DNA of 13,165 nt from assembly GCA_963803155.1 (NCBI GenBank), contig CAWDMN010000071.1, positions 1 through 13,165 of the forward strand, written 5' to 3'. Position numbers and translations under genes: made by a program. Shown in pieces: positions 1 through 5,733 of this stretch. The notes beneath the pieces are model-generated. The model made no database searches and was not told where the DNA came from. It was given only the letters and a program-made list of their open reading frames with translations. This stretch comes from CAWDMN01 sp963803155 (GTDB lineage: Bacteria; Acidobacteriota; Terriglobia; Versatilivoradales; Versatilivoraceae). The first letter of the stretch is position 1. Each line of letters opens with the position of its first letter.

Positions 1-296
1 ATGGAGCCTTTTGGGAAGATAGTTATCATGCCACGGCAATTGAAAGCGGCCATCGAACCAAAGCAACTCGGACGGCAAAGCCACTGGGGTGAAAGTATCG
101 CGGTGGGCAGTTCGGCATACGTCGAGGTAGTCAAGAAGCAGTTAGGACCGAGAGCCAAAGGGAGGAACATTTTGGCGGTGGAGGGAGCGCATCAATTGCG
201 GGAAACAGAGGCGGCTTATCAGGGTATTTTGCAGAGGAAAAAAGCCATTTAAGGCTGGAAAAACCCCAGTTGTGGGATTTATCCTTTAAGCATTGA
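1..296 (+). pseudogene. RAYT/IS200-like transposase, 3' fragment (copy 1, internally deleted)
   Basis: This is the C-terminal part of a REP-associated tyrosine transposase (Y1, HUH superfamily), cut by the window edge. Its frame starts with the family's GAFWEDSYHATAIESG segment. It then jumps at an AAGCGGCC microhomology directly to sequence that in copy 2 (4943-5456) lies 215 bp further on. 215 is not a multiple of three, so the frame breaks and stops soon after. In the other frame the tail still reads QLGRQSHW, SSAYVEVVKKQLGPRAKGRN and AVEGAHQLRETEAAYQ, matching copy 2. The residual stop is TGA at 294-296. Copy 3 (8770-9306) has the same deletion and is nearly identical. Seen: the homology and the deletion. 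Inferred: non-functional as a protein. Homology to copy 2 starts within two bases of the window edge, so the edge may be a contig end inside a repeat. Confidence 0.8.
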
Positions 297-305
297 ATCA
301 CTTGT

Positions 306-323
306 CTTGGTGTGACCCCAATT
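306..323 (+). repeat. RAYT element right-end motif
   Basis: The 18-mer CTTGGTGTGACCCCAATT lies 9 bp after the residual stop of RAYT copy 1. The same 18-mer follows copy 2 at 5466-5483, and its exact reverse complement precedes copy 3 at 8625-8642. It therefore behaves as the terminal inverted repeat or recognition sequence of the element. Conserved flanking motifs are known for RAYT and IS200-like elements; the exact boundaries here are inferred. Confidence 0.75.
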
Positions 324-381
324 AACCCCTTAAAGAACATGGATTGGGAGAGCTAAAACGACCAATGGAGGATGGATCAAC

Positions 382-1470
382 ATGCGATGGTTTTCGTTCA
401 AGCCCGATGTGGAAAAATTGAGAACCAAAAAAAATGTGCGAGGTCTGCAAAAGGCGCTACGGAATTCAAATCCCGAAATCCGTCGCAGTGCGGCCGAAGC
501 ATTGGGAGATTTTAAGGATTATGAAAGCATTTGCGCCCTCAAGGCTGTATTGATGGATACTGATGGCGATTTACGAAAGAAGGCCGTGGGCGCTCTTGCC
601 CGAATCCAAACGTCCTGGGCAGTTGATGCGCTAAAAGTAGGCAATGACCAGGAAACTGCTGACGCTTTTGTTTCTATATTATTAAATCCGGGCGATACAT
701 ACCCTCGAGCTGAGGCTGCCAAGGAGTTGGGAAGAATGGGATACCAGGGAGCCGTTCCCGGACTGATTTTGGCCCTCGATGGTCGAGACGACTGTACGAA
801 GATTGAAGCAGCTGAGGCGCTTGGAAAGATCAGAACACCGGAGTCGATCACAGCTTTGATTCATGCGCTGCAAAATTCGAATCGCGGGGTACGAGTAAAG
901 GCTGCAATCGCTCTTGGAAAAATGAGAATCCAGGAGAGCGTAGGAGGGTTGATTGTTTGCCTGCAGGATAAGAGTTGGGAGGTGCGATACCAGGCTGCAA
1001 AAGCCCTGTTAAGCATCAAGGATGAACAAGCCATCGAACCACTTGCTACCTTTCTGGGCCTACCCAAGATTGGTCCAATTGCGAAATCTTTTCTTGATTG
1101 CTTCCCCGACCACCCACTAGCTGTAGCCGCACAATCGCCGGAATGGCAAAAGAAAAAGTATGAGCAAATGACCGTCGATGAAATAACTGAAAGGCTCTCC
1201 CGAATGCCAGATCCAGATTTAATCAAGCTTTCCGGAGCAGAACTCAATCGGCGCGGAGGCGAACCCTTGATGCTGAGTGTCCACAAAAAATTGCAGGCGT
1301 TGTTCTATGAAACCGCCGAGCATGAATGTGAGATTATTCTCACAAATCAACACCTATGGGCAGATCGCGGAGCTGTGTTGCGCGCTAAGGAGGTCGCGAG
1401 GTCTCAGGCACTGGCAAATGCGAGAACCATCGAACAGATGTGGGATGGAATCGGAAGTTGGCTTGGGTGA
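382..1470 (+). CDS. HEAT-repeat (PBS-lyase-type) protein
   Basis: A 362-residue protein, probably cytoplasmic: it has no signal peptide or membrane span. Residues 15-235 are helical repeats of the PBS-lyase/HEAT_2 type, recognisable by recurrent RRSAAEALGDF, RKKAVGALARI, RAEAAKELGRMG, KIEAAEALGKI, RVKAAIALGKM and VRYQAAKALLSI at about 30-residue spacing. Such repeats form a protein-binding solenoid. The E/F lyase activity of the original family cannot be assumed, and no phycobilisome genes are near. Residues 250-362 form a separate region without the repeat (including the segment CEIILTNQHLWADRG), which I do not recognise. The start is supported by GGAGG at 367-371, ten bases before ATG. It stands alone on its strand, directly after the RAYT right end. 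A function beyond scaffolding or partner binding cannot be stated. Confidence 0.85.
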   Translation: MRWFSFKPDVEKLRTKKNVRGLQKALRNSNPEIRRSAAEALGDFKDYESICALKAVLMDTDGDLRKKAVGALARIQTSWAVDALKVGNDQETADAFVSILLNPGDTYPRAEAAKELGRMGYQGAVPGLILALDGRDDCTKIEAAEALGKIRTPESITALIHALQNSNRGVRVKAAIALGKMRIQESVGGLIVCLQDKSWEVRYQAAKALLSIKDEQAIEPLATFLGLPKIGPIAKSFLDCFPDHPLAVAAQSPEWQKKKYEQMTVDEITERLSRMPDPDLIKLSGAELNRRGGEPLMLSVHKKLQALFYETAEHECEIILTNQHLWADRGAVLRAKEVARSQALANARTIEQMWDGIGSWLG

Positions 1471-1627
1471 ACAACCTCTTAAGTCTTCAATTCCTTCTAG
1501 GCGCAGATGGGCGGGCGCATATGCCCATAGATGTGCCGCTCCTAAATATTTTAAAATTTCCTCTAAATTCTCGTAGAATTTAAATTAACAGCCCAAGGAA
1601 ACAATGAAATCTAGAGGGCGGTGAAAG

Positions 1628-1960
1628 ATGCCTCGCAAACCTCGCCTTCATTTCCCCGGCGCCTTTTACCATTGCCTCAATCGAGGCAATCAGCGCCGGC
1701 AGATCTACTGTTCCGATGACGACTTTCTGTTCATGCTCGGTGCCGTGGCCAACGATTCTGTCCAATATTACGCCTTTATTTACGCCTATTGTCTAATGCA
1801 CAACTCGCCCACTTCCTGCAAATCTCTTCCAGTGCGGTTTCCTCTCTCTATCAGAATTTTCTCAAAAAAATCATCGCGGCCCAGAGATTGAATCTTCGCT
1901 GTTTCAATCTCTCAGGAAAAAAATTCTTAAATATTTCAGACAGGCACATTCCATACTCCA
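1628..1960 (+). pseudogene. RAYT transposase of a second family, N-terminal fragment, frameshifted
   Basis: The reading frame opens with MPRKPRLHFPGAFYHCLNRG, followed by NQRRQIYCSDDDFLF and YAFIYAYCLM. This is the typical N terminus of a Y1 (HUH) transposase of the REP-associated group. The expected next motif is NHxHFLLQI. Here the DNA reads AACTCGCCCACTTCCTGCAA, consistent with loss of one base inside the HUH motif. The continuation QISSSAVSSLYQNFLKK is found in the next frame (from about 1810). Homology fades by about 1960, so the catalytic tyrosine region is missing. It belongs to a different subfamily from copies 1-3, which start MARAHRHYLPDMIWHLTHRC. It has its own ATG with a weak upstream GGGCGG. 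It ends just before the 3' end of the converging desaturase gene. Confidence 0.8.
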
Positions 1961-1981
1961 ATCGGTCCAGGCCAACCGCGC

Positions 1982-2995
1982 CTATTCCGCCAGCTTTTCC
2001 TCCAAGCGCCGCATTTTTCGGCGGCGTGCCATCATCGCTTCATGAGCTTCCGGCGACCCGTCGTGGAAGCTGCCAAACCACTTGTCGAGCGGGACTGACT
2101 CCACTCCATAGTTTACGGTAAAAAAACGGTGGTGGAGGTAGTGGAAATAGTTGTCGGCCATGAGGCCGCGTTCGTCCTTCGTCACCAGTTTGTGGAACCC
2201 CGCATGACCGAGCGCCGGGCTCACCCCCGCATGCATGAGGTGGAAAATGGCGTGAACGGGATGGGAGGGAATCACCCAGTGGAAAAGGACTCCCGAGAAG
2301 TAGAGGAGATGCTCGACCGGGTGCATGGACAAGCCGGACCACGGCCCGATGTTGATGTTCTTGTGATGAATGTAATGGGATATCTTGTACAGGGGAGGCC
2401 AGTGAATCAACCGGTGGACGAAATAAAAGTGGAACAGGCGTAAAAAGGGAATAGTGAACATGATGAAGATGCAGTACGCAGGATGCGAGCGCCAATCGAC
2501 ATAAGGAATTACCTGATTCGAGTAAGCCCAAAGGGTGATAGCCTCCCAACCAGTCCAGATAAGGGCGCCACTGATAAGGTTCCAGAAGATATTGTCCCAA
2601 ACCTGGTTTCGGAACAGGAACTTGACATCGTTCATTGCCATCCATTGGTTGGTGTACTTGAATTTGGCGCCCTGCCCTTTCAAGATGTACAACCGCACAT
2701 GGAGACCGCCGGCGATGAGGATCAAAAGGGCGACGTCGCGCAAATAAATTTCGGCAATCCAGCCAAATTCGAAACTCCTCGTCCGGTCCAGGATGGGCGT
2801 GAACCATAGCCAGCTGGCGACGGCCAAGAGCGCGTACAGGAGATTATACGGGCAGAAGAAACCCTCCGGAGCGAACAGATACTTGAAGATATCAACCGGT
2901 TTCCAAGGGAGCCGAAAAAGCGGGCTCGGCTTGGGGAGCGCATCCGGCTGCCATTCGCCGCGGGCGTCCCGTTTGCCCCAATCCGTGACTATCAT
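1982..2995 (-). CDS. Sterol desaturase / fatty acid hydroxylase family membrane protein
   Basis: A multi-span membrane protein of the fatty acid hydroxylase superfamily (PF04116 type), which uses a His-bound di-iron centre to hydroxylate or desaturate lipids. Counting from the chosen start, hydrophobic segments lie near residues 46-65, 84-104, 135-158 and 171-192. The His clusters are HRLIH (194-198), HYIHH (207-211), HPVEH (225-229), HAGFH (264-268) and HYLHH (285-289), so the metal-binding set looks complete. The open frame extends to a TTG at 3049. I prefer ATG at 2995 (337 residues, MIVTDWGKRD), because AGGAGAGG at 3003-3010 sits seven bases upstream; ATG at 3001 is too close to it. The TIM-barrel gene ends 95 bp upstream on the same strand, suggesting co-transcription. 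The substrate (sterol, hopanoid, carotenoid or other lipid) cannot be told. Confidence 0.88.
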   Translation of the reverse strand: MIVTDWGKRDARGEWQPDALPKPSPLFRLPWKPVDIFKYLFAPEGFFCPYNLLYALLAVASWLWFTPILDRTRSFEFGWIAEIYLRDVALLILIAGGLHVRLYILKGQGAKFKYTNQWMAMNDVKFLFRNQVWDNIFWNLISGALIWTGWEAITLWAYSNQVIPYVDWRSHPAYCIFIMFTIPFLRLFHFYFVHRLIHWPPLYKISHYIHHKNINIGPWSGLSMHPVEHLLYFSGVLFHWVIPSHPVHAIFHLMHAGVSPALGHAGFHKLVTKDERGLMADNYFHYLHHRFFTVNYGVESVPLDKWFGSFHDGSPEAHEAMMARRRKMRRLEEKLAE

Positions 2996-3090
2996 GACCA
3001 TTCCTCTCCTCTTAGGGGACTTCGGAAATGCTTGCGTCAATGAGCTCAAACAAGCGGATGTTTTATTTTTACACTTTTGTCAAATTTGAC

Positions 3091-3906
3091 CTAACGGTAG
3101 CGTTCGCGGAGAAGGTCCATCATGTAAACATTGATCGCCCATTGGCTGGCAACGGGCATCCCCGTATAAGGGAGTGCGGGCATGTAAGGAGCCGGGCCGA
3201 ACTCCGGGGTGATGGTCAACACCGGCGTTCCTCTTTGCTTATGGCGTTCAATGATTCTATCCCACCAACCCAAGTGCACATCCAGTGTATGCTTCCATTC
3301 CGGCGCGCGGGGGTCAGAGACTTGCGGACCTTCCGGATAGCCGATTCGGGCATGGATATGGTCGGCACGGCTGATGGCGAGCGAAACCGCCTCCGCCTGA
3401 TCTTCGAGCAGGGATTCAGAAACGACACACCAGTGTGAAAAATCCGCGGCAATCCGCAAATTCGGATCCGTTTCTAAATGCTTCACCGTGGTTTGAGCAT
3501 TGAAACTGAATTTCCCCCGGTGAGTTTCATGGACAATCTTCACCCCCCATTTTTCCGAAATTGCCCGTGCCGCTGCTATCAGTTGTTGGTTCTGCTCGAA
3601 TGAAAACCAGTCTTTCCCGGTCTGCGAGTTAACCAGCAGGGGTTTGGCTCCAACCAGATTTTCAAGACGACGGCAATACTCGGAACGGTGAATTGCCGGG
3701 TCGGGGTTGTCAGTCTCATAGTGTTGTGCGACAAAGCAGAGTCCCTGACCTTCAATTGCCTCCAGGGTCTGTTCTCGCAGTGGAGAGTCGGGCATGGGCA
3801 AAGGAATTTCAACGCCGTCATATCTGGATTTCTTGACTTTTTCCAGGAACAATTCAAACGAGAGGTGAGAACTTCCCCACAAGGGGCACAGAAACAAGAT
3901 TTTCAT
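3091..3906 (-). CDS. Sugar phosphate isomerase/epimerase-like TIM-barrel protein
   Basis: A 271-residue protein of the xylose isomerase-like/AP endonuclease 2 TIM-barrel superfamily. Members isomerise or epimerise sugars and polyols, or act on DNA abasic sites; the sequence looks like the sugar group. Candidate metal and active-site residues sit at strand ends in the usual order: E33 (DGVEIPLP), H62 (QHYETDNPDP), H126-E127 (VHETHRGKFSF), D155 and H158 (AADFSHWCV), H183, H185 and R187 (HIHARIGYPEGPQV), and E235 (TPEFGPAPYMP). No signal peptide. The open frame runs 22 codons further upstream, but ATG at 3906 is preceded by AGGAG seven bases away and begins MKILFLCPLWGS, which fits the first barrel strand. 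It is the upstream member of a likely pair with the desaturase. The substrate is unknown. Confidence 0.85.
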   Translation of the reverse strand: MKILFLCPLWGSSHLSFELFLEKVKKSRYDGVEIPLPMPDSPLREQTLEAIEGQGLCFVAQHYETDNPDPAIHRSEYCRRLENLVGAKPLLVNSQTGKDWFSFEQNQQLIAAARAISEKWGVKIVHETHRGKFSFNAQTTVKHLETDPNLRIAADFSHWCVVSESLLEDQAEAVSLAISRADHIHARIGYPEGPQVSDPRAPEWKHTLDVHLGWWDRIIERHKQRGTPVLTITPEFGPAPYMPALPYTGMPVASQWAINVYMMDLLRERYR

Positions 3907-4274
3907 GGTGAGGCTCCTGAACTCGTATACAGACCTGCAAAAATTCATCAAAGTTTTCAGGGCAAATGACACCGCTATCGGCTAATCGAATATTTTAATG
4001 TTAGATACAATACAAATAGGGATTATTTTACAAGGTTGAGAATCAAAGTCCTGATTGACCAACTCGATCAGGGAAAAAAGATTCAAGCAATTCACCCCAC
4101 CTTCAAACCGCGTCAGCTGACTGCACGTAACCCCTCTGTCAATTGTGCGCAAAAGAAGCCAATCTGCTTCTGGAAAGGATCGCCTTTTGCAGCAATTTTC
4201 ACTTTAGCGTCCTGAATATCCCATAAATAACAAACAAAGAGCCAACCGGCAAGGACGACACTTTTTTAGTTTTT
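3907..4274. other. Non-coding gap with a possible short protein remnant
   Basis: This stretch should hold the promoter of the minus-strand TIM-barrel/desaturase pair. AT-rich sequence at 3985-4030 is a plausible site, but I see no clean -35/-10 pair. On the minus strand a short open frame (4262 down to TGA at 4113-4115) reads AGWLFVCYLWDIQDAKVKI then AAKGDPFQKQIGFF. It looks protein-like but has no usable start codon and an in-frame TAA just upstream, so it may be a gene remnant. I do not recognise it. A small hairpin CCTGAT/ATCAGG occurs near 4050-4073. Nothing else can be supported. Confidence 0.4.
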
Positions 4275-4434
4275 GGTAAACCAACCAGAATGATGAAAAC
4301 GATAGATGAGCAATCTCCCTTGAAAATCCCAGTTATACGGTTCCCCTCCTGGACAGGAGGGGTGTCCGCCTAGGCGGACGGGGTGGTGGATCCCAGCAGG
4401 GGCTTGGTTCCGCTTCGGCACTTCCCCGTCCACT

Positions 4435-4489
4435 ATTTTCATTATCTTGTTGCGCCAGCGCGCTGGCATGCACAGCTCCTCAGAAAATC
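4435..4489 (+). repeat. Palindromic unit R1
   Basis: First clear copy of the constant unit. It opens ATTTTCATTATCTTGTTG, has the central perfect stem CCAGC-GC-GCTGG and closes with GCTCCTCAGAAAATC. The ends ATTTTC and GAAAAT are mutually complementary, so the whole unit can fold on itself. Confidence 0.75.
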
Positions 4490-4544
4490 GCCGTAAGTAA
4501 TTGAAAAATCATGGGCGGCATCAGTCAAGCCAACTGCGTTTACA

Positions 4545-4624
4545 GGTAGGGCGCTTTCGCCGAAAGCGCCGCCTGCGCCAGCTTTGCTTAGCGCAGGCGG
4601 ACGGCTCGGCGAACCGGCCCTACC
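4545..4624. repeat. Three-armed hairpin cassette between R1 and R2
   Basis: An outer stem GGTAGGG (4545-4551) / CCCTACC (4618-4624) closes over inner hairpins. GGCGCTTTC (4550-4558) pairs with GAAAGCGCC (4562-4570). CCGCCTGCGC (4569-4578) pairs perfectly with GCGCAGGCGG (4591-4600). A weaker CGG/CCG arm lies near 4602-4617. The pieces overlap by one or two bases, so not all pairs form at once, but a branched cruciform or RNA fold is plausible. Confidence 0.65.
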
Positions 4625-4645
4625 TCTTAGCCGCCCAGCATGAAT

Positions 4646-4701
4646 ATTTTCATCATCTTGTTGAGCCAGCCGTGCTGGCATGAGTGGCTCCTCAGAAAAT
4701 C
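4646..4701 (+). repeat. Palindromic unit R2
   Basis: Second copy of the unit: ATTTTCATCATCTTGTTG, central stem CCAGC-CGT-GCTGG, then GGCTCCTCAGAAAATC. It matches R1 and R3 closely outside the loop and the bases flanking the stem. Confidence 0.75.
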
Positions 4702-4784
4702 CCCCTTAATAAAGGGGGTGGCGCCCGCTTTCGGGCGACGGGGGATGTCAGTTCTGCCGAGGGGACATCCCCCTTCAAAGGGGG
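4701..4784. repeat. Four-hairpin cassette between R2 and R3
   Basis: Four perfect inverted repeats lie side by side. CCCCCTT (4701-4707) pairs with AAGGGGG (4712-4718). CGCCCG (4722-4727) pairs with CGGGCG (4732-4737). GGGGGATGTC (4740-4749) pairs with GACATCCCCC (4764-4773). CCCCCTT (4769-4775) pairs with AAGGGGG (4778-4784). The first and last stems share sequence, so alternative folds exist. No reading frame explains this pattern. Confidence 0.7.
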
Positions 4785-4789
4785 AATAG

Positions 4790-4845
4790 ATTTTCATCCT
4801 CTTGTTGTACCAGCCTCGCTGGCATGAGGAGCTCCTATGAAAATC
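4790..4845 (+). repeat. Palindromic unit R3
   Basis: Third copy of the unit, with the best ends: GATTTTCAT (from 4789) and ATGAAAATC (4837-4845) are perfect inverted repeats. CCTC/GAGG and CCAGC-CTC-GCTGG are nested inside, giving a long interrupted hairpin. Confidence 0.75.
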
Positions 4846-4942
4846 ACATCTTCGCAGAGAAAGACGGCAGATGTTAGCGCGGAGTCGAAGTTCGACATCG
4901 TGCGGCTCGGTTGAGTCTCTTGCCATGCGCCCTCATTGAATC

Positions 4943-5456
4943 ACATGGAGCCTTTTAGGAAGATAGTTATCATGCCACCGCGATTGAACGCGGCCCTCAT
5001 TTCCGCCAGTGCCTGGCCTATATTGATCTGAATATGGCCTGGGCGGGAGCGGTCACTCGTCCCGAGCAATGGCCCGATTGCGGTTATGTGGAAATCCAAC
5101 ACCCAAAGGCATACTATCGGATCATCGATTATGAGCAATTGATGGAATTGATGGGAGTCAGCTGTCAGGAACACCTTCAGCAAGCCTGTCGCGCACAAGT
5201 GGAAGCGGCCATCGAACCAAAGCAACTAGGAGGGCAAAGCCACTGGAGTGAAAGTGCCGCGGTGGGCAGTTCGGCATAAGTCGAGGCAGTCAAGAAGCAG
5301 TTAGGACCGAGAGCCAACGGGCGGGACATTTTAGCGGTGGAGGGAGCGCATCAATTGCGGGAAACAGAAGCGGCCTATCAGGATATTTTTGCGGGCGAAA
5401 AAGACCGCTTAAGGCTGGAAAACCGCCGGTTTTGGAACTTATCCTTTAAGCGTTGA
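4943..5456 (+). pseudogene. RAYT/IS200-like transposase, 5'-truncated (copy 2, retains the middle region)
   Basis: This copy lacks the N-terminal half (HUH motif and tyrosine) but keeps the part deleted in copies 1 and 3. One frame reads AYIDLNMAWAGAVTRPEQWP, then IIDYEQLMELMGVSC, QVEAAIEPKQLG, SHWSESAAVGSSA, GAHQLRETEAAYQDIFAGEK and RFWNLSFKR, ending at TGA 5454-5456. Two nonsense changes are visible: TGG to TAG in GAFWED (near 4956) and TAC to TAA at 5277-5279. No frameshift is needed. YIDLN plus a downstream WP is typical of the family's conserved core after the catalytic tyrosine. The right-end motif follows at 5466. The left homology edge (4943) comes without an end motif, so it was truncated before or after insertion. 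Confidence 0.85.
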
Positions 5457-5465
5457 ACCACTTGG

Positions 5466-5483
5466 CTTGGTGTGACCCCAATT
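5466..5483 (+). repeat. RAYT element right-end motif (copy 2)
   Basis: CTTGGTGTGACCCCAATT, identical to 306-323 and to the reverse complement of 8625-8642. It starts 9 bp after the transposase stop, the same distance as in copy 1, which supports it as the element end. Confidence 0.75.
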
Positions 5484-5495
5484 AAAATAAATTTG

Positions 5496-5510
5496 CTTGG
5501 TGTGACCCCC
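5496..5510 (+). repeat. Second, partial end motif in tandem
   Basis: CTTGGTGTGACCCCC repeats the first 14 bases of the end motif 30 bp after the first one, then diverges. It sits directly against the exbB-like remnant. It may be the scar of a second element or an end duplication. Confidence 0.6.
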
Positions 5511-5705
5511 ATCACACGCGCCCATTACACAGCGGAAGCGCTGGTGACCACAGCCCTGGGCTTAGCTATCGCTTTGCCCGAGATCTGGATGTTCAACTAC
5601 TTTAACAGCCAGCTGCGCAGCTTTGCCGTGGAGATTAATCAGCCTTCCAATGAATTGATCAATTTCTTCCAGGCAAAGGATGCCGATTGCCACAGCGCAG
5701 AGTAA
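5511..5705 (+). pseudogene. ExbB/TolQ/MotA-type proton channel, C-terminal remnant
   Basis: The frame reads AEALVTTALGLAIALPEIWM, then FNYFNSQLRSFAVEI and NELINFF, ending at TAA 5703-5705. This matches the last membrane helix and cytoplasmic tail of MotA/TolQ/ExbB channel proteins, which with ExbD/TolR couple the proton gradient to outer-membrane processes. Only about 60 residues remain of a usual 200 or more. The first two helices are absent and RAYT end motifs abut the 5' side. The frame can start at an ATG at 5472 inside the element, giving a 77-residue ORF, but this is a fusion by chance. No exbD or tonB partner follows; the next gene is on the opposite strand. Confidence 0.75.
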
Positions 5706-5730
5706 GGGCGAAATATTTTTCGCCCTTACT
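5701..5730. terminator. Bidirectional hairpin terminator
   Basis: AGTAAGGGCGAAA (5701-5713) and TTTCGCCCTTACT (5718-5730) form a perfect 13-bp stem with a 4-base loop. It overlaps the stop of the exbB-like remnant and lies 3 bp beyond the stop of the minus-strand phosphatase gene. That is the expected place for a terminator serving converging genes. There is no long T tract on either side, so the call rests on the stem and position. Confidence 0.7.
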
Positions 5731-5733
5731 CCT

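Larger units (their letters stand above)
4275..4846. repeat. Array of ~56-bp palindromic units alternating with hairpin cassettes
   Basis: Three recognisable copies of one unit lie at 4435-4489, 4646-4701 and 4790-4845. Each starts ATTTTCAT, continues with TCTTGTTG, has a central hairpin CCAGC..GCTGG, then GCTCCT and ends GAAAATC. A degenerate copy may occupy about 4275-4328 (it ends in GAAAATC at 4322-4328). Between units lie three different cassettes (4329-4434, 4490-4645, 4702-4789), each built of several perfect inverted repeats. Short ORFs here, such as one reading MPARLAQQDDENIH on the minus strand, are by-products of the repeat and not credible genes. The array ends 97 bp before RAYT copy 2. 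It may be a BIME/REP-like array, but the RAYT end motif is absent from it, so a link is unproven. Confidence 0.75.

Noticed and set aside
1..252. 83-codon ORF at the left edge as a real small protein
   Set aside because: It is the transposase tail read from a chance ATG in the wrong frame before the deletion junction.
1500..1600. Terminator after the HEAT gene (GGGCGCATATGCCC and AAATTC/GAATTT)
   Set aside because: Stems are short or imperfect and lack a clear T tract; too weak to call.
2040..2807. 255-codon minus-strand ORF overlapping the desaturase
   Set aside because: It is a shifted frame of the desaturase; only the 1982-2995 frame shows the His clusters and membrane spans.
4435..4845. 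CRISPR-like array (repeat, spacer, repeat, spacer, repeat)
   Set aside because: Only three clear repeats, inserts of about 90-155 bp that are themselves hairpins, repeats diverge internally, and no cas genes are near.
4442..4926. Short minus-strand ORFs of 79 and 99 codons over the palindromic array
   Set aside because: They translate the repeat itself several times in different frames and have no ribosome binding site or family resemblance.
5472..5705. 77-codon ORF as an intact small membrane protein
   Set aside because: Its start lies in the RAYT end motif and only the part from about 5530 matches the ExbB/TolQ C terminus, so it is a truncated gene.
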